Assembly: GCF_013343235.1 (NCBI RefSeq)
Contig: NZ_CP040094.1
Span: 1,364,501-1,428,500 of the forward strand
DNA from: Nostoc sp. TCL240-02
GTDB taxonomy: Bacteria; Cyanobacteriota; Cyanobacteriia; Cyanobacteriales; Nostocaceae
Direction: 5' to 3'
DNA: 64,000 nucleotides
Below the pieces are notes generated by a model, which worked only from the letters and a program-made list of their open reading frames with translations, searched no databases and was not told the origin of the DNA. Of the stretch, positions 10,174 to 18,923 are shown piece after piece; within the stretch, counting starts at the first letter, position 1, and every line of letters begins with the position of its first letter. A program made the position numbers and the translations under genes.

Positions 10174-11691
10174 ATGATCGCTCCCCCAGCACTTACCACC
10201 ACACAGATTGACACCGTGCGGGCCCATATCAAAAAAACATGGAAAATCTTAACGCGATCGCACGAACACTTATTACAATCTGCCAAGGATACCAAACTAG
10301 ACCACAAAACCGATACTCCCTGGATCGTCTACATTTCCCCCTTAGAAGATTGTCCTAACATTCAGAATGTGTTAGAGCGATCGCTATCTTCTAAAGATAT
10401 GCAAGGAATTGAAATTCGCACTTTGCCCTCAGAAGTCGAAGCGATTAAACAGCATGGCTTACTATACCTACCAGGACCTTATGTCGTACCAGGTGGTCGA
10501 TTTAACGAAATGTATGGCTGGGACAGCTACTTTATATTACTGGGACTTTTGCACGATCAAGAATGGGAACTAGCACAAAACCAGGTAGATCAATTATTGT
10601 ACCAGGTGAAGCATTACGGCACTATCCTCAATGCCAACCGGACTTATATGCTGTCGCGATCGCAACCCCCCGTCCTCAGCATGATGGTTTTGGCATTATT
10701 CCAGCACACCCAGGATGAAGAGTGGTTGAGGACAACCGTACCCCTTTTAGAACAATTTTACTATTACTGGGTAGTACCGCCCCATTTGAATCCCGGAACC
10801 GGCTTATCTAGATTTTATGCTTTTGGGGAAGGCCCCGCGCCAGAAGTTGTGTTTTCCGAGCGCGATGAGGAGGGAAAAAGCCACTATGATCGCGTCAAGG
10901 AATATTACCAAACCTTTGAGGTTGAAGATTACGATGTTGATCTTTACTACGATCGGGAAAATGACAAACTGACCCACCTATTTTACAAGGGCGATCGCAC
11001 CATGCGCGAGTCCGGTTTTGATATCACCAACCGATTTGGCCCCTTCAGTGCTGATATCCTCCACTACGCTCCTGTGTGCCTCAACAGTTTGCTATATCAG
11101 GTAGAACAAGACTTGGCGCAAATTAACAATATTTTGGGCAACGAACAACTAGAAAAACAATGGCGCGATCGCGGCGAATATCGGCGCGATCGGATCGATC
11201 AATTTCTCTGGAATGAAGAACGAGGACTCTATTGCGACTATCACTTCCAGAGTGGAAAACGCCGTTGCTACGAATTTGCTACCACATTCTATCCCCTGTG
11301 GCTAGGAATTTCTTCTCAAGCCCAAGCCCAGCGCGTCGTGGAAAATCTCTCTTTGTTTGAAGCCCCAGGCGGAATTCTTACCAGTACTCGTGTCACCGGC
11401 AACCAGTGGGATGCTCCCTTCGGTTGGGCACCACTGACATTAATTGCTGTGCAAGGACTTCACCGTTACGGGTTTCATACAGAAGGCGATCGTATTGCCA
11501 ACAAATTTTTAGCGATGGTAATTAAAGAATTCGAGCGTCACAACACCCTCGTTGAGAAATATGATGTTGAACGCTGTTCTGCCAACGTTTCTGATGATAT
11601 TTCCTTTGGATATAGTTCTAACGAAGTTGGTTTCGGCTGGACAAATGGAGTCATTCTGGAACTTTTAGCAGTCGGTAGGAAAAAAGTTTAA
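10174..11691 (+). CDS. treH: Trehalase (GH37)
   Basis: 505-residue GH37 protein hydrolysing trehalose to two glucoses. Both trehalase signatures are present: PGGRFNEMYGWDSYF (residues about 106-120) and NQWDAPFGWAPL near the C-terminus. The Asp in ESGFDITNRFGPF and the Glu in LVEKYD match the positions of the catalytic acids known for the E. coli enzyme. No signal peptide is seen, so it is probably cytoplasmic. It is third in the treZ-treY-treH cluster, 270 bp after treY with repeats between, so it may be expressed partly separately. Synthesis and degradation side by side suggest controlled turnover of trehalose during drying and rewetting. Confidence 0.93.
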   Translation: MIAPPALTTTQIDTVRAHIKKTWKILTRSHEHLLQSAKDTKLDHKTDTPWIVYISPLEDCPNIQNVLERSLSSKDMQGIEIRTLPSEVEAIKQHGLLYLPGPYVVPGGRFNEMYGWDSYFILLGLLHDQEWELAQNQVDQLLYQVKHYGTILNANRTYMLSRSQPPVLSMMVLALFQHTQDEEWLRTTVPLLEQFYYYWVVPPHLNPGTGLSRFYAFGEGPAPEVVFSERDEEGKSHYDRVKEYYQTFEVEDYDVDLYYDRENDKLTHLFYKGDRTMRESGFDITNRFGPFSADILHYAPVCLNSLLYQVEQDLAQINNILGNEQLEKQWRDRGEYRRDRIDQFLWNEERGLYCDYHFQSGKRRCYEFATTFYPLWLGISSQAQAQRVVENLSLFEAPGGILTSTRVTGNQWDAPFGWAPLTLIAVQGLHRYGFHTEGDRIANKFLAMVIKEFERHNTLVEKYDVERCSANVSDDISFGYSSNEVGFGWTNGVILELLAVGRKKV

Positions 11692-11696
11692 AGTAA

Positions 11697-11729
11697 GAAT
11701 TCAGGACGGGCTAAACCTGTGCTGAATTC
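11697..11729. repeat. GAATTCAG inverted repeat after treH
   Basis: GAATTCAG ... CTGAATTC brackets GACGGGCTAAACCTGTG. A related string (CAGAATTCAGGACAGGCTAAAT) follows rplL near 31964-31983, so this is a dispersed repeat. It may also act as a weak terminator for treH. Confidence 0.45.
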
Positions 11730-11750
11730 TGATCGTGAGGAATAATCACA

Positions 11751-11897
11751 ATGGTTCAATTAGCGCCAAAAGTTCTAACCGTTGATGAATTTATTAGCCA
11801 CCATGTGAGTGCGATCGCTATGAACTGGTGCTTCTTGTCGAAAATATTATCTTCTTTCTTAACTAACCTGCGGAATGTGGGTTTTATCGCTAACTGA
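11751..11897 (+). pseudogene. Remnant of a Uma2/DUF820 gene
   Basis: A 48-codon frame starts with MVQLAPKVLTVDEFI, typical of the N-terminus of cyanobacterial Uma2-family putative endonucleases (usually about 190-220 residues). After about 20 residues the family likeness stops, and the frame ends at TGA 11895-11897. A GTGAGG sequence 10 bases upstream could serve as ribosome binding site. It is most simply the 5' end of a gene whose body was deleted. An intact Uma2 gene is present at 45563-46201. Confidence 0.5.
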
Positions 11898-11906
11898 ACC
11901 GGAATA

Positions 11907-11939
11907 AAAAAGGCTCAAGCATTTCTGCCTGAGCCTTTT
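11907..11939 (-). terminator. Bidirectional hairpin terminator downstream of the RRM gene
   Basis: AAAAGGCTCAAGC, loop ATTTCT, then GCCTGAGCCTTTT: a strong stem with one mismatch, flanked by A-run and T-run on either strand. It can end transcription of the minus-strand RNA-binding gene and of anything reading in from treH. Confidence 0.8.
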
Positions 11940-11970
11940 CTAGATTAAACTAAATGACTTTCGCCTGAGT

Positions 11971-12300
11971 TTAGTAGCGACCACCGCCACCACCACGGTT
12001 GTAGCCACCGCCACCACCGCCACGATTGCCACCGAAAGAACCACCTCCACCTCTGTCTTCTCTGGGCTTGGCCTTATTCACTTTAAGGTCACGACCCATC
12101 CATTCAGCACCATCAAGGGATTCAATGGCTTTGGTTTCTTCGTCTTCTGAACTCATTTCCACGAAAGCAAAACCGCGTAAACGGCCTGTTTCACGGTCAG
12201 TAGGTAGCTGAACGCGCTTTACAGAACCATATTCTGCAAAAACAGTACTCAGCGCATCTTGTGTAACTTCATAGGAGAGGTTACCAACGTAAATTGACAT
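11971..12300 (-). CDS. Gly-rich RNA-binding protein (RRM, RbpA-like)
   Basis: 109-residue protein: one RRM domain (residues 1 to about 80) with RNP2 IYVGNLSY and RNP1 RGFAFVEM, then a C-terminal tail of GGGG/NRGGGGG/RY repeats. This is the architecture of the cyanobacterial Rbp proteins that bind single-stranded RNA and are often cold-induced; cold control is family knowledge, not visible here. The start is the first Met at 12300, with the expected MSIYVGN opening. It is monocistronic, with a strong hairpin terminator 30 bases downstream. Several paralogues usually exist per genome, so no specific rbp letter is assigned. Confidence 0.93.
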   Translation of the reverse strand: MSIYVGNLSYEVTQDALSTVFAEYGSVKRVQLPTDRETGRLRGFAFVEMSSEDEETKAIESLDGAEWMGRDLKVNKAKPREDRGGGGSFGGNRGGGGGGYNRGGGGGRY

Positions 12301-12560
12301 TAAATGTCTCCAAAATCATAAGTTTGTAGAGATTTAGATTTCGGAGAGAAGTCTGTAATACCAAAAGGGAAAAGCCTGTCAATACTAAAATCAAACACTG
12401 TCGCCGAATTAATTCTCATTTCACTTCCCATTTTTACATGGCGACTAACTTTCTGGGGGAAAGTTTGAAAAACTGTTATAAAAAGTTATATTGCAAGTTG
12501 AGAGCTAGGTGCTAGGTAGTTCCAAAACGGGTGAGACTATAGCCAGCCGCACCCGATAAA

Positions 12561-13103
12561 CTAACTCTCTATTCTATTTTCTAAATATTGACCAATCATC
12601 AACTGTTCACCAGCACGAGAGATAATAGTCTGTCTGGTGCGGTATTTACTGCCAATTAGCTTTAACTCTTCTTCAAACACTGAACCGTTGTATTTAGTTC
12701 GCAAACACAGTGTTTTCGGGCTGGAGAAATAATACTGGGCGGTGACTGGTTTAGATATGGCAAAACCGCGATCGCGGTATAAGGTATTTCCCTTCACCCC
12801 AAATATTGTTGAACCTTGCGATTCTTTCTTTGTTTTAGACACATCTGTACTTTCCCAGACAATTGCTGCACCACAAATTAAACTACCTGCATCTAATAAA
12901 TCGTGCATCTGAGCTAGCTTTTGCAATTCATCACAGCCCTGCTCTAAAAAATCGATCGTAACTATACTCTCTATCTCCTTAGTTTCTCCCTTCGGTAAGG
13001 TGTAGTAGCGTCGTTGCGATCGCCATTTACCTGCTGATTCCTGGAAAAATTCGGAAATCTGGGATTCATCAGTGGTTTGTGCAGTTTTAAACAGAGATGT
13101 CAC
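12561..13103 (-). CDS. CpcS/CpeS-family phycobiliprotein lyase
   Basis: 180 residues, typical for this lipocalin-fold family that attaches phycocyanobilin or phycoerythrobilin to cysteines of phycobiliprotein subunits. Seen: an N-terminal ISEFFQESAGKWRSQRRYYTL, matching the family opening FF..SAGKW.SQR, and the C-terminal RTRQTIISRAGEQLMIGQYLE, matching the R(Q/T)RT...EG...I.Q strand pattern. A linker KTKKESQG lies in the middle. Whether it belongs to the CpcS, CpcU or CpeS subgroup cannot be decided by eye. It is a single gene; the 260-bp gap to the RRM gene carries no strong signal. Confidence 0.85.
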   Translation of the reverse strand: MTSLFKTAQTTDESQISEFFQESAGKWRSQRRYYTLPKGETKEIESIVTIDFLEQGCDELQKLAQMHDLLDAGSLICGAAIVWESTDVSKTKKESQGSTIFGVKGNTLYRDRGFAISKPVTAQYYFSSPKTLCLRTKYNGSVFEEELKLIGSKYRTRQTIISRAGEQLMIGQYLENRIES

Positions 13104-13514
13104 GCTTTACCTTCCTCACCTGATACAAATATATTTCTGGTAAAAAAGTTCATTCTTACCTGTTGTTGCTATGCTACTTGTCGCCCTATTTCTTGCCATA
13201 TTACGCAAGGGGGTAAGAAGAAATAGTGTTTTCTATTACATTATAGGCAAGATTAAGCAATAAATCTTTAAGATTCTTAATAAAATAGTCATTACCCGTA
13301 ATACCTGCTAGTTTTAGTAGAATAAATTGAGTAGGTAAAAACAAGGGTAATTATTGTAATACTGCCCAAATTATGATATTTAGCAAAAGCTTCATATTTT
13401 TGGAAAAAGCCAGGTTTCTCCTCTGGGTAGATTCCAGAAAAATGACAAATATTTATACTAAAGTTTATAATTTGTTAACTGCAAGAAGATTATCTACCTC
13501 TGCGTAAGAAGTAG

Positions 13515-13609
13515 AACGGTGAGAAGTTTTGGACTTTTGTGGGAAATACAGTAGTTTTTGAATCAAAAATTACTGTCATACAGCTTATTCTTCATTCTCG
13601 CCGTTTTTT
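13515..13609 (+). promoter_or_regulatory. Structured leader with terminator-like hairpin before the RND operon
   Basis: Outer arms AACGGTGAGAA (13515-13525) and TTCTCGCCGTT (13595-13605) pair at 10 of 11 positions and run straight into TTTTTT. Inside lies a second hairpin ACAGTAGTTTTTG/AAAAATTACTGT (about 13548-13575). It is 80 bases before the adaptor start, so it could be an attenuator or the terminator of an unseen leader transcript. The rest of the 13104-13686 spacer is AT-rich and shows no gene. Confidence 0.45.
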
Positions 13610-13686
13610 GTTAATGATATCTCTCAAAATTACTTGGTAAAACACGGCTGTTTAACCCCAAAAGCTCCCCAATAGGAGAAAAACAG

Positions 13687-15243
13687 ATGATTTTGGAAAA
13701 AAATAAGCCGCACAAACAGGTGAAAATGAAAGATCCCGTAGTCGCTAACCAACTAATAATTATCCAGTTAGATTCAGTTGTGAAAACTGAGGTGGCGACC
13801 GCAGATTTCAAAAGTAGACTTCTTGCAAACAGTATTTGTGCAACAGGTGGCAAAGCGAAAGGGAAAAATTCCTTTTTTTCCTCCACTTCTGTAAGAAGTT
13901 TATTAATTTCCTGTTTGGTAGCTATAGGATTGCTGACAGCGAGTTGCGGTTCGTCGCCCAAAGAATCAGCAGATGCACAATCTCAGAGTCCTGGTAATAG
14001 GGAACGTAGTCGGGTAACACCTGTAGACGTGGCGATCGCTCGAACTGACTTGCTGCAAAAACAACTAGAATACACAGGTAATACAACACCGTTTCGCATC
14101 GTATCACTGCGATCGCAGGTAGAAGGTCGCTTGTTAGCCTTGAACCTTGATGTGGGCGATAGAGTAAAGCTTGGGCAAAACGTCGGGCAGTTAAATGATG
14201 CCATACTTTCGACTGAATTAAAGCAAGCAGAAGCAGAACTAGCAGCCCTGAAATCAGAAGTAGCTAGAACAAACAATCAGGTAAGCAATGCCCGTGCTGA
14301 TGTTGAACGGGCGCGGCTAGAAGTGGTACAAGCTCAGGCAGATTCCGAACGGCAACAGAGGTTATTTAAAGCCGGAGCGATCGCAGAACAAACTGCCCAG
14401 CAATCACGTACCCAGGCCAAAACAGCAGCCCAGGCACTGCGGGCAGCCCAAGAGCAAGTCCGTACAGAACAGCAAGCTGTCGCCGCCGCCCAAGGTAGAG
14501 TTTTGGCCCAGCAGGCATTGGTTGCCCAAACTAAAGAACGCAGGTCTTACGCTCGCCTGACATCACCCATCGCTGGCATAGTTACAGAAAAGGTGACAGA
14601 ACCGGGTAATCTTCTACAAGCAGGTAATGAAGTTGTCAAAATTGGCGATTTTAACCGTGTCAAAGTCGTTGTGCTAGTTTCCGAATTAGAACTAGCACAA
14701 ATTCAGGTTGGACAGTCTGTACAAGTGCGCTTAGATGCCTTCCCCAAGGAAATATTAATTGGGAGAGTTACGCGCATTTCTCCGGCTGCCGATGCTACTG
14801 CTCGTTTGATACCTGTAGAAGTAGTGATTCCCAACGCTCAAGGCAAAATTGGCAGTGGACTGCTGGCGCGAGTCAACTTTGAAAACCAGACTCAACAGCG
14901 TGTAGTCGTACCGCAAACAGCTATTCAGAAACAAACAGGGAGCAACAACTCCAAGGGTACAGGGGAGATGCAAACAAATGTACGGCAGGACTCTTCCCCA
15001 CCTAACACATCTGGTATAGCAGAGATAAAATCACAAGATCGAAGTGGGACAATATTTGTCGTCAAAGACACAGAAGGCAAAACGAAGGTAACAACACGAG
15101 CCGTAATGTTTGGAAAAAAGGTTGATGGGAGAGTGGAAATTTTATCCGGTTTGCAAGCTGGAGAGCGCTATGTTGTTCGTAGTGGTAAGCCGTTAAAAGA
15201 AGGTGACACTGTAAGTCTTTCAATTCTTTCAGAAAAGCAATAG
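13687..15243 (+). CDS. RND efflux periplasmic adaptor lipoprotein
   Basis: 518-residue membrane-fusion protein (HlyD/AcrA type) linking an inner-membrane RND pump to an outer-membrane channel. Seen: a hydrophobic segment with lipobox LLTASC around residues 70-85; a biotinyl-lipoyl half (RSQVEGRLLALNLDVGDRVK); a long coiled coil rich in Ala/Gln (about residues 175-280); the second lipoyl half (RLTSPIAGIVTEK); a beta-barrel; and a membrane-proximal domain. ATG 13687 has AGGAG at 13675-13679. This leaves about 65 residues before the signal anchor, which is unusual; a later start would be more normal, but none is better supported. The next gene, 53 bp on, is the permease, so the two form an operon. 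Substrate unknown. Confidence 0.9.
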   Translation: MILEKNKPHKQVKMKDPVVANQLIIIQLDSVVKTEVATADFKSRLLANSICATGGKAKGKNSFFSSTSVRSLLISCLVAIGLLTASCGSSPKESADAQSQSPGNRERSRVTPVDVAIARTDLLQKQLEYTGNTTPFRIVSLRSQVEGRLLALNLDVGDRVKLGQNVGQLNDAILSTELKQAEAELAALKSEVARTNNQVSNARADVERARLEVVQAQADSERQQRLFKAGAIAEQTAQQSRTQAKTAAQALRAAQEQVRTEQQAVAAAQGRVLAQQALVAQTKERRSYARLTSPIAGIVTEKVTEPGNLLQAGNEVVKIGDFNRVKVVVLVSELELAQIQVGQSVQVRLDAFPKEILIGRVTRISPAADATARLIPVEVVIPNAQGKIGSGLLARVNFENQTQQRVVVPQTAIQKQTGSNNSKGTGEMQTNVRQDSSPPNTSGIAEIKSQDRSGTIFVVKDTEGKTKVTTRAVMFGKKVDGRVEILSGLQAGERYVVRSGKPLKEGDTVSLSILSEKQ

Positions 15244-15296
15244 CGACCATACCAGCTAAAAAAGCATTCAGTAACCAGACCTTATCACTTAGTATC

Positions 15297-18200
15297 ATGC
15301 AACAGGCAAATAATAATGGCAATGGCGGATTTAGCCTTAGTGCGATCGCTATCCGCCAACACATTGGCACACTCATGCTCACTGTGGCAGTAATTGTCAT
15401 TGGGGTATTTTTTCTCACAACGATCCAAGTCGATCTGCTACCGGCTATTACCTATCCGCGAATAGGGGTTCGGCTAGAAGCCCCTGGTATTTCACCAGAA
15501 GTAGCAGTAGATGAAATTACCAGACCTTTAGAAGAAGCTTTACGGGCAACCGAGAATGTAGTGCAAGTTTTTTCCCGCACCCGTGAAGGACAAGTGAGCC
15601 TCGATTTATACTTCCAACCAGGGGGCGATATTGACCAAGCCCTAAATGATGCTACTGCTGCTTTTAACCGAGGTCGGGGGCAACTGCCAGATACGATAGA
15701 GGAGCCGCGCTTATTTAAAGTCGATCCTTCTCAATTGCCGGTTTATGAATTGGCACTGACATCTGCATCTTTACAAGGTAAAGATTTACGCGTATTTGCT
15801 GATGAAGAGTTAACGCGTGAACTCAGTGTCGTACCAGGAGTCGCCTCAGTTGATGTATCTGGCGGTGCAGAAGAAGAAGTACGGGTGCTTGTTGACTTAA
15901 ACCGATTGCAAGCCTTGGGTGTGGGATTAAATGATGTCTTAGATGAATTAACAGCCCGTAACCAAGATACTTCTGGTGGTCGGATTTTTGGGCAAAATTC
16001 CGAGCCATTGACTCGGACTGTCGGACGCTTCCAAAATGCCAAAGAAATTGAAAATCTCTCTCTAGAAGTTTCCTCCCCTGCTTCCCCTGCTTCCTCTGCC
16101 TCCCCTGCACCTCGCCGCCGCGTCTACTTGCGAGACTTTGCAGAGGTAATTGACGATACAGAAGAACAGCGAGTATTTGTTTACCTAAATCGTCAGCCTG
16201 CGGTGAAATTTTCAATTCAAAAGCAACCTGAAGCCAACACAATCACAGTTGTAGATGCTGTTAAGCGGCGAATTGAACAATTACGACAATCGGGTTTAAT
16301 TCCAGCAGACATGACTTTGAGTCCCACCACAGATGAATCTGTCTTCATCCGTAATTCTTTAAATGATGTCATCTTTTCGGGGATTTCTGGGGCATTGTTA
16401 GCAGCAGCAGCAGTGTTGTTATTTTTAGGATCATTCAGGCAAACATTGATTATCAGTTTGACGATTCCGTTGTGTACTCTAGCAGCGATCGCTTTAATGA
16501 AAATCTTTGGCTTGACTTTGAATGTGTTTAGTTTAGCAGGTCTGACATTAGGAGTCGGTCAAGCAATAGACACATCGGTTGTGATCTTAGAGAACATTTC
16601 CGAAAAAACAGGCATGACTCCCAATCAAAAAGAGATGGAGTCAGAGGGCCAGAGGAGAAATTCAAGATTTTTTATTGACAGTGCGATCGCAGCTTCCCAA
16701 GAAGTAGAATCTGCTTTAGTTGCTGCTACAGGTGCCAACTTAGTTTCTGTAGTGCCATTCCTCTTAATTGGCGGCTTTATTGCATTGCTATTTAATGAAC
16801 TAATTCTGACAATTAGCTTCGCAGTCGCAGCATCCCTTGTTGTCGCCATCACAGTAGTACCGATGCTGTCTTCTCGACTTTTGGGAATTCGCTGGTCTAG
16901 TCGGATCAGTGAGTTTTGGCTGCTTAGACAATTTAATAACCGATTTGAAGATGCGACGCGGGGATACGGTAACTTCTTAACCAAGGTTTTACGGTATCGA
17001 TTGTTTGTAGTAACTGCTGCTTTGGTAATTTTAGGCGGTAGTAGCTTCTTTATGTTTGGTAAAATTCCCCAAGAAATTTTACCCCGCATCAGTACTGGTC
17101 AAGCTAACTTGAGAGCGCAGTTTCCACCCGGTACACCTTTAGCAACTTCTGAAAAAGTTATGCAAATTGTCGATGACATTTTGCTAAAACAACCAGAAAC
17201 CGAGTCTGCTTTCACAACTGTGGGTGGTTCTTTGTTTGGTAGCAATACTACAGAAAATCCTTTACGTGCTAGTAGCACTATCAATCTAAAACCAGGCACA
17301 GATGTCGAAGCCTTCGTCAAAAAAGTAACTCAGGAATTTAACAAACTCAACTTAGCAGGAATTCTGTTGCGCCTCAATCCTGGTCAGGTGCGGGGTTTAA
17401 TCTTGAGTAATTCTCCAGTGCAAGGGTCAGAAGTTGATGTGATTTTGCAAGGTGAGAATGAAGAAAACTTAACGCAAGCAGGGGCCCAAGTGCTGCAAGC
17501 GTTGCAGGAAAGGGCAAAATTAGCGACATTCCGACCAGATGCCGACCCGCGACAACCGGAAATCCAAATTCGCCCAGACTGGGAAAGGGTTTCAGCTTTA
17601 GGGTTGAGCGCCGGGCAAATTGGTGCAACAGTTCAAACAGCAATTGAAGGTTCAGTTCCCACGCAAATTCAACGTGGTAATCGTTTAGTTGATGTGCGGG
17701 TGCAGCTAAATAAAGAAGCGATTCAGCGTCCTTCCCAGCTAGAACAATTACCACTATTTACAGAAAACAATCAACTAATCCGCCTTTCAGATGTTGCGAA
17801 CATTCAAGAAGGTCAAGCGCCTGGTGAGGTGCAACGGATTAATCAGCGTCAAGCTTTTATTGTGGCAGGTAATCTCACCGAGGGAGCTAGTCTTGGTGAA
17901 GCGATCGCAGAAGTCAACGAGGTACTTCAAGATGTAGACTTACCTGATGGCGTTTCAATTGTGCCTAGTTCTGCCCAAGAAACTAATCAGCAACTTCAGG
18001 ATGCTTTAAAAACTTTGGGGGCATTGGCAACGTTCTTAATCTTTGTAGTCATGGCGGTACAATACAATTCGCTGATTGACCCATTGGTAATTATGTTCAC
18101 TGTACCACTAGCGTTAGCTGGGGGAATTTTTGGACTTTATATTACCCAAACTGCAATTGGCGCAACTGTAATTGTTGGTGTCGTTCTGCTGGTGGGAATT

Positions 18201-18569
18201 GTAGTGAACGCAGGGATTCTGATGGTGGAACTAGCGAACCAAATTCGGGAAGAAGTTGGTTGTACTCGCCAAATTGCGATCGTCAAAGCTGCTCCTCAAC
18301 GTTTGCGCCCAATTATCATGACTACAGTCACTACTATCTTGGGACTGTTTCCTTTGGCATTGGGCATTGGTGAAGGTTCTGAATTTTTGCAGCCTTTAGG
18401 GATTGTAGTTTTCTTTGGGATGGCGATCGCAACAATGCTGACATTATTTATCATCCCCTGTTTTTATATCCTGCTGCACGATTTGCTAGGTGAAAATTGG
18501 GCAAAGCCAGTGTTAATCCGGTTACGTGGATTTACGAAAAAACTCATTTCCATCATGGATAGGGATTAA
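15297..18569 (+). CDS. RND efflux permease (AcrB/MexB superfamily)
   Basis: 1090 residues, in the normal range for proton-driven tripartite efflux pumps. Seen: the N-terminal membrane helix (HIGTLMLTVAVIVIGVFF), large periplasmic loops, the central helix block (ISGALLAAAAVLLFLGSFRQT; GLTLGVGQAIDTSVVILENI with the intramembrane acidic residue), the repeated second half (GEVQRINQRQAFIVAGN) and the terminal helix block ending in GIVVFFGMAIATMLTLFIIPCFYILL. It follows its adaptor gene directly. An in-frame run of Ser-Pro-Ala codons at 16071-16113 lies in a periplasmic loop. The gene ends before a very strong hairpin terminator. Substrate (drug, metal or lipid) cannot be read from the sequence. 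Confidence 0.93.
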   Translation: MQQANNNGNGGFSLSAIAIRQHIGTLMLTVAVIVIGVFFLTTIQVDLLPAITYPRIGVRLEAPGISPEVAVDEITRPLEEALRATENVVQVFSRTREGQVSLDLYFQPGGDIDQALNDATAAFNRGRGQLPDTIEEPRLFKVDPSQLPVYELALTSASLQGKDLRVFADEELTRELSVVPGVASVDVSGGAEEEVRVLVDLNRLQALGVGLNDVLDELTARNQDTSGGRIFGQNSEPLTRTVGRFQNAKEIENLSLEVSSPASPASSASPAPRRRVYLRDFAEVIDDTEEQRVFVYLNRQPAVKFSIQKQPEANTITVVDAVKRRIEQLRQSGLIPADMTLSPTTDESVFIRNSLNDVIFSGISGALLAAAAVLLFLGSFRQTLIISLTIPLCTLAAIALMKIFGLTLNVFSLAGLTLGVGQAIDTSVVILENISEKTGMTPNQKEMESEGQRRNSRFFIDSAIAASQEVESALVAATGANLVSVVPFLLIGGFIALLFNELILTISFAVAASLVVAITVVPMLSSRLLGIRWSSRISEFWLLRQFNNRFEDATRGYGNFLTKVLRYRLFVVTAALVILGGSSFFMFGKIPQEILPRISTGQANLRAQFPPGTPLATSEKVMQIVDDILLKQPETESAFTTVGGSLFGSNTTENPLRASSTINLKPGTDVEAFVKKVTQEFNKLNLAGILLRLNPGQVRGLILSNSPVQGSEVDVILQGENEENLTQAGAQVLQALQERAKLATFRPDADPRQPEIQIRPDWERVSALGLSAGQIGATVQTAIEGSVPTQIQRGNRLVDVRVQLNKEAIQRPSQLEQLPLFTENNQLIRLSDVANIQEGQAPGEVQRINQRQAFIVAGNLTEGASLGEAIAEVNEVLQDVDLPDGVSIVPSSAQETNQQLQDALKTLGALATFLIFVVMAVQYNSLIDPLVIMFTVPLALAGGIFGLYITQTAIGATVIVGVVLLVGIVVNAGILMVELANQIREEVGCTRQIAIVKAAPQRLRPIIMTTVTTILGLFPLALGIGEGSEFLQPLGIVVFFGMAIATMLTLFIIPCFYILLHDLLGENWAKPVLIRLRGFTKKLISIMDRD
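16071..16113 (+). repeat. 9-bp repeat run inside the RND permease gene
   Basis: About four units of TCCCCTGCT with substitutions, read as SSPASPASSASPAP and followed by Arg codons. CCCCTGC-rich runs of this kind are usual in cyanobacterial intergenic DNA; here one is kept in frame between ENLSLEV and RRVYLRDFAEV, in what should be a surface loop. Confidence 0.65.
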
Positions 18570-18601
18570 ATTTTTTAACACCCCAGACGCTGAAATTTAA
18601 A

Positions 18602-18656
18602 TTAACGCGATCTACCAACAAGTTTTTTCGTTGGCAGATCGCGTTAACGCATTTTT
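18602..18656 (+). terminator. Strong Rho-independent terminator of the RND operon
   Basis: Left arm TTAACGCGATCTACCAAC and right arm GTTGGCAGATCGCGTTAA pair over 18 positions with one mismatch, loop about 9 bases, followed by CGCATTTTTTTAT. It lies 33 bases after the permease stop. Confidence 0.88.
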
Positions 18657-18923
18657 TTATACATATATTGTTTAGTTTGTCAATTAATAACTTCTAACTT
18701 AGATTTTTGATAAAGATTGCGTGAAATTACTAGTTATTGTGATAAAGCATTACAAGAATTGCTTTATAAATCAACATACGAGTATATGTAAACTCACTGA
18801 GTAAGGCACACATTAACCTCTATTTATCTAGCAAATAGATAGCAGTTCAAAAGTGAGGTTTTGCTGTTTGATTTAACTCGCGCAATATAGCATTCTCTCA
18901 ATCAATATGAAGAGGACAGAAAT

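Noticed and set aside
13611..13961. Minus-strand open frame of 116 codons
   Set aside because: It overlaps the adaptor start region antisense and has no recognisable domain; the plus-strand adaptor explains the sequence.
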